From the NCBI GenBank assembly GCA_965261195.1, contig OZ253455.1:1550001-1614000 (forward strand): DNA of 64,000 nucleotides, read 5' to 3'. The notes under the pieces are model-generated. The model was not told the origin of the DNA and did not search any database. It saw nothing but the letters and a program-made list of their open reading frames with translations. Every line of letters starts with the position of its first letter. The stretch's first letter is position 1. The translations under genes were made by a program, and so were the position numbers. Of the stretch, positions 63,345-64,000 are shown one piece after another. Source of the stretch: Bin87 sp965261195. Lineage in GTDB: Bacteria > Chloroflexota > Dehalococcoidia > Lucifugimonadales > UBA3495.

Positions 63345-63932
63345 CTACCGGCTGCGAATCTGCTCGCGCACCGGGTCGCCGAAGAGCTGTTCCAACGATA
63401 GCGCAAATCCCGGTATCGTCGCCGTAGTCAGTGTGTCATTGCGCCCCAAAACCGCCCGTTCCACGTACTCGCGGCCAGAGAGCTCCAGGATGGTGATGCT
63501 GTCGTTAACCGGGTCAATAGTCCAGTACTCTGGCACCCCGGCCTCAGCGTACCAGGCGCGCTTCATCACCAAATCCCGATTGCGGTCGCTGGATAGCGCC
63601 TCGGCTACCAAGTCGGGAATACCCTCCACAAAACTGCCACGGATCAGGTGCAGTCGCTCGAAACGCACATAGACCAGATCCGGCGTAGGAGCGTACAGCT
63701 CGGAAAGCGCCACGCCGCCGGAGGTGAACGCTCTGCCCAGCAGCGTCGCGCCCGAATATGTAAAACGGTTGATCGCCATAACCAGAAGGTCGATTAGTAA
63801 TTGATGTTCATAGGTTGGTGGCGGCATTTGATACAGCGCTCCGTCGGCCAGTTCCCACACCCCGTCGTCGATCTCGCAGAGGGCGCGGTACTCGGCCAGC
63901 GTCATCTTGGCGCCGTGCTGTACGGTAGTCAT
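63345..63932 (-). CDS. Uma2-family nuclease-like protein D
   Basis: 195 residues from ATG 63932. Core APTPDLVYVRFERLHLIRGS, GIPDLVAEALSSDRNRDLVM and KRAWYAEAGVPEYWTIDP. First visible gene of the leftward array; the 68 bases up to the window edge contain the same upstream leader and the start of what may be another unit. Confidence 0.88.
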   Translation of the reverse strand: MTTVQHGAKMTLAEYRALCEIDDGVWELADGALYQMPPPTYEHQLLIDLLVMAINRFTYSGATLLGRAFTSGGVALSELYAPTPDLVYVRFERLHLIRGSFVEGIPDLVAEALSSDRNRDLVMKRAWYAEAGVPEYWTIDPVNDSITILELSGREYVERAVLGRNDTLTTATIPGFALSLEQLFGDPVREQIRSR

Positions 63933-64000
63933 CGTTGCTGCTCCTGCCCGGAAGATGCGGTTGGGCGGTAGCGCTGAATGTGGTTAGCGATTGCGGATTT

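Overview
The window reads like GC-rich chromosomal DNA of an uncultured bacterium, most likely a Chloroflexota (SAR202/Dehalococcoidia-like) lineage. This is inferred from gene content: expanded Uma2 nucleases, a PspA/PspAA/DUF350/DUF4178 module, NspC plus DUF3326, CobD and lipoprotein NirK. No rRNA or other phylogenetic marker is present, so the assignment is tentative. Intact housekeeping blocks alternate with stretches crowded with insertion sequences and decaying genes.

Left part (1-14.5 kb). A cas3 gene runs off the left edge. It is followed by a graveyard of IS630, IS1380, IS5 and IS701-like elements, a fragment of a Bergerat-fold ATPase, and then an E1-alpha/E1-beta 2-oxoacid dehydrogenase operon with a small gene and a clan-AA aspartic protease between the two subunits. 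An NHL protein, an IS110 remnant, an IS5-type element that interrupts a response regulator after its third codon, and eroded higBA relics follow.

Centre (14.5-38 kb). An SNF2 helicase and SWIM zinc-finger pair precede a YkgJ protein, two abutting IS630 elements, and a tRNA-like gene with an apparent 9/3 acceptor/T-stem and long variable arm. After a shortened TnpB comes a tightly packed operon: an unknown protein, a full-length SecA paralogue, a lipoprotein and another unknown. Next is an envelope-stress and polyamine neighbourhood (DUF350, DUF4178, small membrane protein, PspA, PspAA, DUF3326, NspC, voltage-gated-type K+ channel).

Right part (38-64 kb). Broken toxin-antitoxin genes, a decayed DEAD/DEAH helicase, a DnaE fragment ending before its catalytic aspartates, and remnants of a plasmid-like replicon (ParA, Toprim, RepA-like ATPase) lead to an IS701-type element, a truncated S9 peptidase and a restriction-modification locus bracketed by two helicase stubs. 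A second copy of the 12-kb IS, with identical predicted proteins, lies inside this locus. The last 11 kb holds a DNA methyltransferase, TrxB, a metallo-beta-lactamase-fold hydrolase, NirK, CobC/CobD-like genes and six Uma2 genes, two sets of which were made by tandem duplications that copied the 5' end of the next gene.

The points most worth follow-up are the 9/3 tRNA-like gene, the SecA-paralogue operon, a 113-bp IS66-like miniature element with exact 8-bp target duplications, a 24-bp palindromic module inserted in frame in two transposases, and the Uma2 amplification.
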